The position numbers and the translations under genes are program-made. The notes beneath the pieces are model-generated. The model had not been told where the DNA came from, ran no database searches, and worked only from the letters and a program-made list of their open reading frames with translations. Source: Ignavibacteria bacterium (GTDB lineage: Bacteria; Bacteroidota; Ignavibacteria; Ignavibacteriales; SURF-24). From it: a stretch of DNA of 64,000 bases. The stretch lies in assembly GCA_025612375.1 (NCBI GenBank), contig JAAXKN010000003.1, forward strand, positions 1 through 64,000, in the 5' to 3' direction. Positions 45,794-55,432 of this stretch are shown piece after piece. Each line of letters begins with the position of its first letter. The first letter of the stretch is position 1.

Positions 45794-46657
45794 CTACTTA
45801 TTGAAGTAATTCTTTTGACTCGCTTTTATACTGCTGCTATAAGTGTCTGCCATATTTCTTACATCAAGTTCAGAGGCGGTATAGAAATGAAGGTGAAGCT
45901 CTGATGCCCGCTTAAGCACTGCTTCCAGGCGGTCGCGCGATGTGCAGTAGTAAGCGGTATTGTTTGCAGAGTCTGAAATTCTGTGTCCGTAGAAGACTGC
46001 TACCTGGCTGCTGTCAGAAGCCTCCTTAAGCATGCTGTATATTGATTCAAGCTGAATGTTATAACTATTGTCTATGCCTGCAGCCTGAAGGATTCTTGTT
46101 CTTCCCCATGAATATAACACTCCCCTACTGCCATAGGTTGTACCTCTGATTACTCTGAAATACTTTAAGAGCGCCTCATCTGTTTCGGAATTCCTGGAGC
46201 CGTTAGGGTAGGCAAAAGTTTCAGGAGAAAACCCTTTCAGGCGCATAGAATCCAGGGCCGGAAGTATTTCGTTTTTAATGTAGCTTTCAGTCCCGTAATC
46301 CATATAATAGAGCACTGCATCTTTATGCATAAGAGAATGGCAGGCTATTTCATGTCCTTCGTCCTTGAGGATCTTAAGCTTTCTTATTTCTTCCTGATTC
46401 AGGCTGCAGAAGTTACATACAAAAAAGGTGCACTTTGCGCCATATTTTTTGAACAGCTCCCGTGTACTAAACCATTCGTCAACAGAATTGTCATCCCAGG
46501 TAATTGTCACTCCCCCCGTCCCCTGGTAATGGAAGTTATATCCGCTATTATCCTCTATTTCGTTTATCCTGACGTCGCAGCTGCAGACATAAAAGGCAGA
46601 TGCAAGCATCATGAGGCGGAGGAGCACAACAGGAAGCCATTTTCTATTAGTAATCAT
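45794..46657 (-). CDS. NodB-type polysaccharide deacetylase, secreted
   Basis: 287 aa. Signal peptide with a possible lipobox (FYVCSC) at the N-terminus, then a carbohydrate esterase 4 domain: GGVTITWDDNSVDEW holds the two aspartates, ACHSLMHKDAV the H-x-x-x-H zinc pair, and TFAYPNGSRN the conserved Pro/Arg strand. It removes acetyl groups from extracellular or cell-wall glycans. Stand-alone gene. Confidence 0.88.
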   Translation of the reverse strand: MITNRKWLPVVLLRLMMLASAFYVCSCDVRINEIEDNSGYNFHYQGTGGVTITWDDNSVDEWFSTRELFKKYGAKCTFFVCNFCSLNQEEIRKLKILKDEGHEIACHSLMHKDAVLYYMDYGTESYIKNEILPALDSMRLKGFSPETFAYPNGSRNSETDEALLKYFRVIRGTTYGSRGVLYSWGRTRILQAAGIDNSYNIQLESIYSMLKEASDSSQVAVFYGHRISDSANNTAYYCTSRDRLEAVLKRASELHLHFYTASELDVRNMADTYSSSIKASQKNYFNK

Positions 46658-46692
46658 TTATACTTCTTTTGAATAATGGAAAGTAAAGAGTA

Positions 46693-46721
46693 AGAGCCCC
46701 GGCTTTTATTTCCGGGGCTTA
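46693..46721 (-). terminator. Terminator of the radical SAM operon
   Basis: Minus strand AAGCCCCGG, 9-nt loop, CCGGGGCTC, then a T-rich tract; 26 nt after the radical SAM stop codon. Confidence 0.75.
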
Positions 46722-46747
46722 TACTATTTTAGTAATGATTTCTAATA

Positions 46748-47977
46748 TCAGAAAGCCTGGTCTTTTCTAGGGACTGTTCTAACGAAGCAGCCGAACTTTT
46801 TGGGTTCTTCCAGGCGGCAGCTCCAGACCAGTTTATCCTCCCACACGGTTATATCGGGGCAGCCGTCGCACATATTCTGTCCCCCGTCTTCCATAAAGTC
46901 AACCGGCTGAATCATCATAATGGACTGGAAATGAAGCCCCTTAAAGAGGTTAAGTGGATTAGTGAATACTGCCCTCAGAAACTTTCCGGCAGCTTTTCTT
47001 ACTCCCTTATCGAAAGGCCAGAGTAAAAGGATGCTTTTACCCATACTTGTAAAGTTAGGAGCGGCATAGGCAAGGTATTTCCCCTGCCAGAAGTGATACT
47101 GGGTCTGCATCAGCTCAATGAATTTTGAGCCCATGTAGCCCATTATGGAATTTTTATTTCCTACCCTAATGGACAACAGCCACTTAAATGAATCGGGTTT
47201 TTCTGTTCCGTTTAAGTACCCGCAGGGGTTGAATTCGGGGAATTTCTCCCGAACCTTTGCCAGTACGTCTGTGGATAAAATATCCACTCTTCTTTTATCC
47301 TGAGTGGAATACCAGAAGTGGTTCATCTCCACCTTTTGGCCTCCAACGTACCAGTCCATGGGCATTTGCGGAACAATCTGCCTGTAGGCAATAAAAACCA
47401 TTACCTGGACGATATCGATGTGTTTTTGAGCCCATTCGACCATCTCCGGCACATACTGAAGCGTATCCTCGTAAACAGTAGCATTAAATGAGCAGGATAT
47501 GTTTCCTGCCTCGCGGAGCATTTGTGCATAGTACAGCCTTAGTTCATTTAATTCCAGTTCGTTCTTATTTTTCCATTTGGGACGGTTCTGTTTGCTGTCT
47601 ATATGGAAAGTAAAGCCGAAGACGCCCGCTTCTTTAAGCTCCAGGAGGAGCTCTTTTGTAAGGGCCAGGCCGTTAGTATTAATAATAGGCTTCATCCTGC
47701 GTTTTGCCACTTCGCGCACTATATCAAGGATTTCGGGGTGCAGCAGAGGGTCGCCGCCGGCTATTGAAACGCCGTCGGTAATTCTCAGCTTTCCAAACAC
47801 ATCCAGTTCTTTTTTAATTACATCGAGGGATTTGTGTGAGTTGGCTTCATTTTCGCGGTAGCAGCCGTCGCAGCTCAGGTTGCAGAGCGAAGTCGGTTCC
47901 AGCCATGAGATAGCATTGTCCGGCAACGTCCAGGGCAGACGGTAGAGATTTTTCTGATCAAGTACAAGTTCCTGCAT
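46748..47977 (-). CDS. Radical SAM protein with C-terminal cysteine-rich (SPASM-like) region
   Basis: 409 aa. The [4Fe-4S] motif is CNLSCDGC (C-x3-C-x2-C) in WLEPTSLCNLSCDGCYREN, followed by the SAM-binding GGDPLLHPEI and INTNG. The C-terminal third has further cysteines (CDGCPDITVW, SCRLEEPKKFGC) like an auxiliary cluster (SPASM/twitch) domain. The reaction is unknown: such enzymes modify peptides, lipids or cofactors. Preceded on the same strand by a helical protein gene and an O-methyltransferase gene, suggesting a small maturation or biosynthesis operon. Confidence 0.88.
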   Translation of the reverse strand: MQELVLDQKNLYRLPWTLPDNAISWLEPTSLCNLSCDGCYRENEANSHKSLDVIKKELDVFGKLRITDGVSIAGGDPLLHPEILDIVREVAKRRMKPIINTNGLALTKELLLELKEAGVFGFTFHIDSKQNRPKWKNKNELELNELRLYYAQMLREAGNISCSFNATVYEDTLQYVPEMVEWAQKHIDIVQVMVFIAYRQIVPQMPMDWYVGGQKVEMNHFWYSTQDKRRVDILSTDVLAKVREKFPEFNPCGYLNGTEKPDSFKWLLSIRVGNKNSIMGYMGSKFIELMQTQYHFWQGKYLAYAAPNFTSMGKSILLLWPFDKGVRKAAGKFLRAVFTNPLNLFKGLHFQSIMMIQPVDFMEDGGQNMCDGCPDITVWEDKLVWSCRLEEPKKFGCFVRTVPRKDQAF

Positions 47978-48132
47978 AACAGCCTCACAATTTATTCAAT
48001 AAAAATATAGCCTGCAGCAAAAGAACAGAACAATTCAAATCAAAAAAAGTCCGGGGAAAACCCCATTATATGCTAAGTTTTGTTAAAAATAGTGAATAAT
48101 GAGAAAAAAAACCAATATTATCTGGATTGTCT

Positions 48133-48561
48133 TCATTGGCTTCCGGTTTTCCTGTCATTCAGGTACATCTTATACCATCCGAGGTCATAAATCAGTTTAT
48201 TAAGGTTGGAGATACCCTCCTGCGTCATGGAAAAGTACTTTTCCTCAAAAATATTCTTGAAAAAGCTTCCTGATGCTTCAATTATAAGCGCCAGGTTTTT
48301 CTTTACCTCCTGAATGTTTTCCATATATTCAGCCATATAGCGCCTGAATACCTCCTCATCAATTGAGCTTTCGCCGCGCTGTATGATGCCGAAGAGGCCC
48401 TGGAGGTACTTTGCCTTAAAGGCAGTTTCATCGAGGAGCGGGACCCTGCCGTTTTTCATGCTGAGATCTATGATCCGCTGCAGGTCATCCTTCATTTTTA
48501 ATCTGTTTTTTGAAAGGGCTTCCACCTCTTCCAGGATATTCATAGCTGTATTCTGCTGCAT
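48133..48561 (-). CDS. Hypothetical all-helical protein in the radical SAM operon (chorismate-mutase-like start?)
   Basis: 142 aa, helical. The first half (LEEVEALSKNRLKMKDDLQRI ... RVPLLDETAFKAKYLQGLF) faintly resembles an AroQ chorismate mutase segment, but the conserved Arg/Lys/Glu active-site set is not convincingly present. AAGGA precedes the ATG. It starts 8 nt after the O-methyltransferase stop, so it is translated from the same mRNA. Treat as unknown. Confidence 0.7.
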   Translation of the reverse strand: MQQNTAMNILEEVEALSKNRLKMKDDLQRIIDLSMKNGRVPLLDETAFKAKYLQGLFGIIQRGESSIDEEVFRRYMAEYMENIQEVKKNLALIIEASGSFFKNIFEEKYFSMTQEGISNLNKLIYDLGWYKMYLNDRKTGSQ

Positions 48562-48569
48562 ATTTTCCT

Positions 48570-49214
48570 TTATCTTTTCTTTACGCCAAGGCCTATACCA
48601 TCGCCAATGGGAAGAATGGAGGCATTCAGATCCGGGTGTGATAGAAATTCCTCATTGAACTTCCTGATGTGTCCGGTTGAGGTTTGAAATTTCTTAGGGA
48701 CCTGTTTAGAGGCGGTATAGCCGTGCCAGAGGAGGTTATCGACAAACATAACGCCTCCTTTTTTCAGGAGCACCATGGACAGGTCGAACAGTGCCTTATA
48801 GTCCTCCTTATCGGCATCGAGGAAAATGAAGTCAAACTTTTTCTTCATTTTGGGCATTACGTCCAGTGCATTGCCTTCAACCAGTTTAATCTTGTCTATA
48901 TAGCCTGATTGTCTGATGTTATCTTCAGCCAGTTTCAGGTTATCGGCGCTATGTTCAATTGTAAAGAGTCTGCCTTTTTTTCTTAGGCACCGTGCTATAT
49001 GAATTGAGGAATACGCAATAGCCGTTCCTATTTCGAGCACTCTTTTGGGGCGGTAGATAAGTATGAGCTGTTCCAGGAACTCGACGGATTTCCAGTCGAG
49101 CACCGGGACCCTGTGTTCTTTTGCGTACTGCTCCATCTCAAGAATGAGGGGGTCCTCTTCCCTTCTAATGGATTCCAGATATGCCTGCTGTTCAGGACAA
49201 ATAATATTTTCCAT
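48570..49214 (-). CDS. Class I SAM-dependent O-methyltransferase
   Basis: 214 aa, catechol/caffeoyl-CoA O-methyltransferase family (Methyltransf_3). Motif I is in RVLEIGTAIAYSSIHIA, the acidic ribose-binding residue in FTIEHSADNLKLAEDN, and the metal/catalytic acidic strand in FDFIFLDADKEDY with the downstream FVDNLLWHG. It methylates a hydroxyl of a small molecule with a divalent metal. First gene of the radical SAM operon. Confidence 0.92.
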   Translation of the reverse strand: MENIICPEQQAYLESIRREEDPLILEMEQYAKEHRVPVLDWKSVEFLEQLILIYRPKRVLEIGTAIAYSSIHIARCLRKKGRLFTIEHSADNLKLAEDNIRQSGYIDKIKLVEGNALDVMPKMKKKFDFIFLDADKEDYKALFDLSMVLLKKGGVMFVDNLLWHGYTASKQVPKKFQTSTGHIRKFNEEFLSHPDLNASILPIGDGIGLGVKKR

Positions 49215-49292
49215 TATAATACCCGGTTAAATTCATAATACTTAGAAAAACAAATTTTCCGTTTAATTGCAACTTTTATTTTAATTGCAGAT

Positions 49293-51257
49293 TTATTTCA
49301 GGAGGATCATTTTCTTTGTGTAGAGGCTCCCGTTAAGCTTTAAGGAATACAAATATATTCCGCTTGAGCAGTGTGATCCATACTGGTTAATGCCGTTCCA
49401 TATAACCGAATTCTTCCCGTTTTTTGTTATCAGATCATAAGCCATAACCTGCTGGCCAAGTATGTCATAAATAACCAGTTTAGCGTTCTCGTTTGCATAA
49501 GCTGAGAAGTCGATCCTTGTTGAAGTATTAAAAGGGTTCGGATAGTTCTGCGATAGGGCAAATGATTCAGGGACGCCCGCAGGGGTAAAGGAGCTGTCTT
49601 CCAGGCTGAAGTTTCCCGTAAGCGGCGAGCGCACAGGATTCCCAAGGCTATTGGTATATGTAAAATAAAAACGGAGGTTTTTTGTGTTATTTGACGGCAG
49701 CTTCACGGTATAAAAAGTCTGGTTCAGGTGATTAACCGGAAGAGGCGTGAAATTTGAATCGCCAAAAGAATAAAACATCTCCACGCTTTCAGGCTTTACG
49801 CCATCGGAATCGAGGAATGCCTTATGAAGAACGAGTCCCGAGCGCGAGTTCTCGAGGTTCGGGTATTCAATTGCCCGCAAGGCAGAGACCAGTCCGTAGC
49901 CTCTTAAGGAATCGGGAGACGAGGCATTGTCGCTTGTGATCTGCAGTATCCTCCTAAGTTCGAAATTTGTAAGGTAAGGATAAGCAGACAGAACCAGAGC
50001 CGCGCATCCTGAAGCGATGGGAGTTGCAAAGGAGGTTCCGCTGCCGTAGGAGTAGTAGTTCTGCGTTTGGGATACGGCCTTATAGACGCCTGACCCCTGG
50101 GCTACAATGTCCGGTTTTATGCGTCCGTCGGACGTAGGGCCTTTTGAGCTGAAGCCCGCCACAACATTAAACTGTGAGACTGCCCCGACTGCAATAGTAT
50201 AGAATCCGTCTGCCGGAGCCGTAATAAAGTGCCAGAAAGTGTTCCCCTCGTTACCGGCGGCGGTAACGGTAAGGACACCGCGCTGGAATGCCATTTCGGC
50301 CGCCAGAGTTGAAATAGCAGTCTTTCCATTCATGTCGGCATAAGTGTAAGAAGATTCAGGAGAATCAAAGGTATTATAACCCAAAGAGCTGCTCGTAACA
50401 TCCACGCCCTGGCCTTCCATCCATTCCAGTGCAGCCGCGTAGTTATCCTCCTCAATGTGTGTTTCACTCCTTACGTCCTCTGTTTTAGCAAGTATGAAGC
50501 TGGCGCCATATGCCGCACCTATGAGGTGGCCGGGCGCGTAGCCGCCGATGATTGAGAAAACAGCCGTTCCGTGCTCATCCTGATCAGGTGCATCCTGCTC
50601 CTGGTTTGCTGTAACATCGTCATTAAAGACAAAGTCGTGTTCGGCAAGGACTGTCCTGTTATACAGTGCCTCGTGGTACTTCCAGTCAAATCCCGAGTCG
50701 AGGAGTCCGATTATAATCCCCTGTCCCGTTATACCCTTCTGATGCAGCTGAGGAACGTCGGAGAGGTTCAACTGTCTGAAAGAGTTGCCGTAATCGAGGT
50801 CCATAAGGCTGCCGGTTTTCCCAAGCTCCTTCGGGCCCTCCGGTTTCAGATTGCGGTCCGGTCTATAAAGCACTTTAACCTTTTCTAACTTTTCGACGAA
50901 GGGGAGGCTTAAAACGCTTTTAAGCTCCTCAGGAGTGAGAAATGCGCTTACGGCATTAAACCACCTTAGGACGTTGTTTATTTTGACCCCAAGGCCCTCT
51001 AATGAGCGAATATAGTCATCTTTGACGGGAAGGTCCTCGTAAGTAATGTAGGAACTCTCGCCCATAACCTTTTTGCGTCTTTCGACTGCCCTCGGGCTCA
51101 GGAGGTTTTCCGCAGAGTTAAATAACGAAGAAGACTTGGATAAAGACAAAGAAGGTTTTACCCCTTTATCCTTAAAGTATATCAGGTACTTTGTCTGAGC
51201 AAAAGACAAACCTGAGAAAAGAAAGAATGCAAAAAGTAAAAGTAATTTCTTCGGCAT
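49293..51257 (-). CDS. Secreted subtilisin-type serine protease with T9SS sorting domain
   Basis: 654 aa. Signal peptide to ~20 (SGLSFAQ), a pro-region (~25-150), then the S8 peptidase domain with Asp187 (GLLDSGFDW), His229 (DEHGTAVFS) and Ser409 (SGTSFATP), and a C-terminal T9SS sorting domain (QNYPNPFNTST ... KKMILLK). All three catalytic residues are present, so it should be an active extracellular protease. AAGG lies 5 nt before the ATG. Single gene. Confidence 0.94.
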   Translation of the reverse strand: MPKKLLLLFAFFLFSGLSFAQTKYLIYFKDKGVKPSLSLSKSSSLFNSAENLLSPRAVERRKKVMGESSYITYEDLPVKDDYIRSLEGLGVKINNVLRWFNAVSAFLTPEELKSVLSLPFVEKLEKVKVLYRPDRNLKPEGPKELGKTGSLMDLDYGNSFRQLNLSDVPQLHQKGITGQGIIIGLLDSGFDWKYHEALYNRTVLAEHDFVFNDDVTANQEQDAPDQDEHGTAVFSIIGGYAPGHLIGAAYGASFILAKTEDVRSETHIEEDNYAAALEWMEGQGVDVTSSSLGYNTFDSPESSYTYADMNGKTAISTLAAEMAFQRGVLTVTAAGNEGNTFWHFITAPADGFYTIAVGAVSQFNVVAGFSSKGPTSDGRIKPDIVAQGSGVYKAVSQTQNYYSYGSGTSFATPIASGCAALVLSAYPYLTNFELRRILQITSDNASSPDSLRGYGLVSALRAIEYPNLENSRSGLVLHKAFLDSDGVKPESVEMFYSFGDSNFTPLPVNHLNQTFYTVKLPSNNTKNLRFYFTYTNSLGNPVRSPLTGNFSLEDSSFTPAGVPESFALSQNYPNPFNTSTRIDFSAYANENAKLVIYDILGQQVMAYDLITKNGKNSVIWNGINQYGSHCSSGIYLYSLKLNGSLYTKKMILLK

Positions 51258-51370
51258 ATTACCTTCGGGTTAAATAAACAAATTTGGCCGGGCAGGCCGG
51301 CACTATAGAAGTTAGTCTTTAATGGTTAAAACATCAATTGAAATTAAGAGTCGTAAAATTCCAAAAGCGC

Positions 51371-52297
51371 CTAACGGATAAGGCGTGCCACGCGGTTCCA
51401 TTTTACGCTTGCCAGAATGTCCAGAATATTTGTCTTTGCCGGGTCCCATGACCAGTAGACGATAAAAGCCTTGCCGATGATTTTATCTCTCGGCACGAAG
51501 CCCCAGAAGCGGCTGTCGGCGCTGTCGTCGCGGTTGTCGCCCATCATAAAGTAATAATTTTTTTGGACCGTATATTTGCTGGCTGGCTTATCGAGAATAT
51601 AAATATTCCTGCCCTCAACTCTGACTGCTTCCGAATCGAGTTCCCTGTTAATAATAGTGCGCCAGAGCTCAATATTTCTGTAGTTAAGCTCCACAGTCTG
51701 CCCTTTTTTCGGAACGACCACGGGCCCGTAATTATCCTCATTCCAGAAAGCGCCCCTGGGGAAAATCCTGTATTCGGCCTCTTCAGCGGGCTTTGTATGC
51801 GAACTTACGTACTGGATGCCCGGGGGCCTGAAGAATTCCTTTCCGTTGACGAAAACGACTTTATTCACGATTCTGATTGTATCGCCCGGAACACCTATGA
51901 GGCGTTTGATATAGTTAACCCTTTCCTGCGGCCTTACCTGGTCGCGGTCGCCCGGGTATTCAAAGACAACGACGTCCTTTCTTTCAGGATCCTTAAAAGC
52001 CGGGAGTGTAACGCGGGGGATTTCCAGTTCTGTAAAGGGAATGCGTCTTGGTGTGGAGGCGCCATAGATAAATTTATTCACAAGGAGAAAGTCACCTACA
52101 AGGAGGGTTTTTTCCATTGAGCCTGTAGGTATCCGGAAAGCTTCAACGACAAATGTTTTAAGTACAAAGGCCGCCAGAATGGCATAAAAAAGAGCCTTTG
52201 AAAACATTCTGAGTCTTTCAGCAGGAGATTTTTCTTCGATAAAATCCTCTCCGGCTTGAGCTTCCTCATATTTTTCAAGGTCATCGGAAAAGGACAA
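51371..52297 (-). CDS. lepB: Signal peptidase I, paralog 2 (TTG start)
   Basis: Cleaves signal peptides of exported proteins at the outer face of the inner membrane. The catalytic Ser is in RIPTGSMEKTLLVGDFLLVN, the general-base Lys in YIKRLIGVPGDTI, and box E in GDNRDDSADSRFWGFVP. One membrane segment near residue 30-50. A TTG with AGGAG 8 nt upstream is preferred over the ATG at 52342, which has no SD and sits next to a hairpin; the resulting N-terminus matches that of the upstream paralog in length. 308 aa. Confidence 0.9.
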   Translation of the reverse strand: MSFSDDLEKYEEAQAGEDFIEEKSPAERLRMFSKALFYAILAAFVLKTFVVEAFRIPTGSMEKTLLVGDFLLVNKFIYGASTPRRIPFTELEIPRVTLPAFKDPERKDVVVFEYPGDRDQVRPQERVNYIKRLIGVPGDTIRIVNKVVFVNGKEFFRPPGIQYVSSHTKPAEEAEYRIFPRGAFWNEDNYGPVVVPKKGQTVELNYRNIELWRTIINRELDSEAVRVEGRNIYILDKPASKYTVQKNYYFMMGDNRDDSADSRFWGFVPRDKIIGKAFIVYWSWDPAKTNILDILASVKWNRVARLIR

Positions 52298-52320
52298 TGT
52301 AAAATCTCCTAAAATACACT

Positions 52321-52340
52321 GGCGGAAAAAGATTTCCGCC
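52321..52340 (-). other. Intercistronic hairpin between the two signal peptidase genes
   Basis: GGCGGAAA and TTTCCGCC form a perfect 8-bp stem with a 4-nt loop, without a T-run. It may modulate the second lepB; it also argues against the upstream ATG as its start. Confidence 0.55.
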
Positions 52341-52360
52341 ATTTAATGAAACAGTAAATT

Positions 52361-53293
52361 TTAATGAATTATCCTGGCAATGCGGTTAAGCCTGACTGAG
52401 CCCAGGAGTTCGAAGAAATCTGAAAAAGGTATAGACGGGTCCCATGACCAGTAGACGATAGCAGCCTCGCCGATAACCCTGTCGCGGGCAACGAAGCCCC
52501 AGAAGCGGCTGTCGAGGCTATTGTCCCTGTTATCACCCATCATAAAGTAATAGTCCTTTGTCAGCTTATATGAATCGGCAGGTTTGCCGTCAATAGTAAT
52601 CTGGTTTCCCGAGAGTTTAACCACGCGGCGTCCGAATTCCCTGTCTATAATTGTCCTCCACTGCTCCAGGTTAGACGGGGAAAGGTGAATCACGTCTCCC
52701 TTTTTAGGAACGACTAAAGGTCCGTAGTTATCCTCATTCCAGGGTGCTCCGGGGGGGAAAATCCTGGGGTTTGCGATTCCGGCCGGTATAGTCTGTGGGC
52801 TCACGTACTGTATGTGAGGCGGGCGCCAGAATTCCCTGCCGTTAACGAAGACGACTTTGTCGACAATTTTAACCGTATCGCCCGGCATGCCGATGAGTCT
52901 TTTAACGTAGCTCATTATTTCGCTCGGCTCCAGGTCGTTTGTGTAACCCGGCCAGTCGAAGACAACCACGTCCTTAGCCTTAGGCTCCCTGATTGAAGGG
53001 AAGCTAAAGTGAGGAAGTGAAATATTAGTAAACGGGATATTTCTTGGTGTAGTTGAGCCGTAGATCACCTTGTTTACCAGGACAAAATCCCCCACCAGGA
53101 TTGTATTTTCCATTGAGCCCGTGGGTATTCTGGATGACTCCAGCAAAAATGTTTTAATAAGCAGCGCACCGATCAGGGCAAAGACAAGGGTCTCAACGAA
53201 GTTCCTGAATTTTTCCTGCGGTGTTTTAACCTGATTTAATTCTTCTTCTGTTTTAATGCCCAGGAACCGCCGGGCACCTTCCTTAAAAGTCAA
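52361..53293 (-). CDS. lepB: Signal peptidase I, paralog 1 (TTG start)
   Basis: 310 aa. Same motifs as its neighbour: SRIPTGSMENTILVGDFVLVN (Ser), YVKRLIGMPGDTV (Lys), GDNRDNSLDSRFWGFVA. The first codon is TTG with AGGAGG just upstream. It lies 11 nt after lepA, the classical lepA-lepB order, followed by a diverged second copy. Two type I peptidases may share the export load or differ in substrate; catalytic residues are intact in both. Confidence 0.93.
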   Translation of the reverse strand: MTFKEGARRFLGIKTEEELNQVKTPQEKFRNFVETLVFALIGALLIKTFLLESSRIPTGSMENTILVGDFVLVNKVIYGSTTPRNIPFTNISLPHFSFPSIREPKAKDVVVFDWPGYTNDLEPSEIMSYVKRLIGMPGDTVKIVDKVVFVNGREFWRPPHIQYVSPQTIPAGIANPRIFPPGAPWNEDNYGPLVVPKKGDVIHLSPSNLEQWRTIIDREFGRRVVKLSGNQITIDGKPADSYKLTKDYYFMMGDNRDNSLDSRFWGFVARDRVIGEAAIVYWSWDPSIPFSDFFELLGSVRLNRIARIIH

Positions 53294-53304
53294 TTAGCCT
53301 CCTC

Positions 53305-55098
53305 TTAATCTTCAATTTGTAAAACTGCCAGGAACGCTTCCTGAGGTATTTCAACGTTACCCACCTGCTTCATGCGTTTTTTACCTTCCTTCTGTTTTTC
53401 AAGCAGTTTTCTTTTACGAGTAATATCGCCGCCATAGCATTTGGCAAGAACGTTTTTCCTTAAAGCCTTAACCGTGGAGCGTGATATGACCTTGTTACCT
53501 ATGGCAGACTGGATTGCGATTTCAAACATCTGTCTTGGTATCAGGTCCTTCAGCTTATCGCAGACTTTCCTTCCCCATTCAAAAGAGCGGCTTCTGTGGA
53601 CGATGATTGACAGGGCATCGACCTGTTCGCCGTTAAGGAGAATATCGAGTTTAACGAGATCACTCTCACGGTATCCTATAAATTCATAATCAAAAGACGC
53701 ATAGCCGCGCGAAAAAGATTTCAGCTTGTCATAAAAATCAAAAATGATTTCAGACAGAGGGAACTCATACTGAAGATCGGCGCGTGTAGGATCTATGTAT
53801 GATGTATTCTTATAGACGCCGCGCTTATCCGTAGCAAGCTTCATCAGGTTTCCGACGTACTCGCTGGGGCAAACAATCTGTGCCTTGACGTACGGCTCCT
53901 CGATGAGCTCTATGTCCCCCATATCAGGCATATCGGCAGGGTTATCTACTATTATTCTCTCCCCGCTTTTCTTATAGACATAGTACTCAACGTTTGGAAG
54001 GGTTGTAATAATGGACTGGTTAAACTCCCTTTCAAGCCTTTCCTGCACGATTTCCATGTGCAGCATGCCCAGAAACCCGCATCTGAAGCCGAAGCCCAGG
54101 GCTGCCGAAGTCTCGGGAGTAAAGACGAGCGCCGAATCATTGAGGCGGAATTTTTCCAAAGCATCCCTGAGGTCCTCATACTCTTCAGTATTTGTAGGAT
54201 AGAGGCCCGAGTAGACCATAGGTTTAACTTCCTTATAGCCCGGCAGCGGGTGCTCAGCGCCGTTTTTAGCAAGAGTAAGTGTATCGCCCACTTTGGTATC
54301 GTGCACATCCTTAACGCCCGAGATAAGGTATCCCACATTACCTGCTGTAAGCTCCTTGGTTTTAATCTTGCGGAGCCCCAGGACGCCTATTTCCTCGGCA
54401 AGGAAAATCTTATCGTTGGCAAAGAACCTGATCTGGTCTTTTTCGTGGAGCGTGCCGTTAAAAATTCTTACATAAGCGATAGCCCCGCGGTAAGCGTCAA
54501 AAACCGAGTCGAAGATGAGTGCCTGAAGCGGGGCCTCAGGGTCACCTTTAGGCGCAGGTACTTTCCTGACTATGTCTTCAAGAATGTCATCGATGCCTGT
54601 TCTGGTCTTTGCGCTTGCAAGGAGGATCGAGTTTTCATCGCAGCCTATAAGATCCACTATCTGACCCTTGACAGTGTCCACCATGGCACTGGGAAGGTCA
54701 ATTTTATTGATTACAGGTATTATCTCCAGTCCGGCCTCAATAGCCAGATAAAGGTTGCTAATGGTCTGTGCCTCAACGCCCTGTGCGGCGTCAACTACAA
54801 GGATTGCGCCTTCGCAGGCCGCAAGAGAGCGCGATACCTCATAGGAAAAATCCACGTGTCCCGGAGTATCGATTAAGTTTAAGGTATATTCAATGCCGTC
54901 TTTTGCGTGATATTTCATCTGGATTGCGTGGGATTTAATTGTAATTCCCCTTTCCCTTTCCAGGTCCATATCATCCAAGAGCTGTGCTTTAAGCTCGCGT
55001 TCGGAAACCGCTCCTGTTCTTTCCAGAAGACAATCAGCTATAGTTGACTTGCCGTGATCAATGTGCGCTATTATACAAAAATTGCGAATTTGTTCCAT
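53305..55098 (-). CDS. lepA: Elongation factor 4 (LepA)
   Basis: Ribosome-associated GTPase that back-translocates stalled ribosomes. 597 aa, the normal length. G1 [20 protein letters not shown]3 [13 protein letters not shown]4 NKIDLP; EF-Tu-like domain 2, domains III/V, and the LepA-specific C-terminal tail ([20 protein letters not shown] ... [12 protein letters not shown]). No SD is obvious. First gene of the lepA-lepB-lepB operon. Confidence 0.98.
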   Translation of the reverse strand: MEQIRNFCIIAHIDHGKSTIADCLLERTGAVSERELKAQLLDDMDLERERGITIKSHAIQMKYHAKDGIEYTLNLIDTPGHVDFSYEVSRSLAACEGAILVVDAAQGVEAQTISNLYLAIEAGLEIIPVINKIDLPSAMVDTVKGQIVDLIGCDENSILLASAKTRTGIDDILEDIVRKVPAPKGDPEAPLQALIFDSVFDAYRGAIAYVRIFNGTLHEKDQIRFFANDKIFLAEEIGVLGLRKIKTKELTAGNVGYLISGVKDVHDTKVGDTLTLAKNGAEHPLPGYKEVKPMVYSGLYPTNTEEYEDLRDALEKFRLNDSALVFTPETSAALGFGFRCGFLGMLHMEIVQERLEREFNQSIITTLPNVEYYVYKKSGERIIVDNPADMPDMGDIELIEEPYVKAQIVCPSEYVGNLMKLATDKRGVYKNTSYIDPTRADLQYEFPLSEIIFDFYDKLKSFSRGYASFDYEFIGYRESDLVKLDILLNGEQVDALSIIVHRSRSFEWGRKVCDKLKDLIPRQMFEIAIQSAIGNKVISRSTVKALRKNVLAKCYGGDITRKRKLLEKQKEGKKRMKQVGNVEIPQEAFLAVLQIED

Positions 55099-55432
55099 TT
55101 TTACTCAAAATTTTAGAATAGTAATATATCAATACATGGCTGCAAATTCAACGAATAACTTTTGCTCAAAAGTTCACCTGGACGGGCATTTGTCAGCTTA
55201 GCTGGTTTTACTCTTTCTTTCCCGTTTATACAACTCCAACTCTGAAAAAGTTCTGAGATAAAAGCGCCTTTTTTGCAGCCATTATTCAGCTTAAGGATAA
55301 TTAATATTTAATTCAATTTAAGTTTAAAACAAAATATTTAGTAAATTTAGGATATGATTTTATCTGTAAAAAGCATTAAATGCCATCAGAAAAACAGAAT
55401 AATTTTACAAATGATAAATTCGGAAACAAGAA
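55099..55432. other. Divergent intergenic region
   Basis: Between lepA and the phosphoesterase-propeller gene. AT-rich; no gene, RNA or clear promoter pair recognised. Confidence 0.4.

Noticed and set aside
48133-48561. Chorismate mutase
   Set aside because: Only a faint helical similarity; the expected catalytic Arg/Lys/Glu pattern is not convincing.
51563-52120. 185-aa plus-strand ORF
   Set aside because: Antisense to the second lepB; the conserved signal peptidase motifs are on the other strand.
54058-54876. 272-aa plus-strand ORF
   Set aside because: Lies fully antisense to lepA, has no SD and no recognisable motif; shadow frame.
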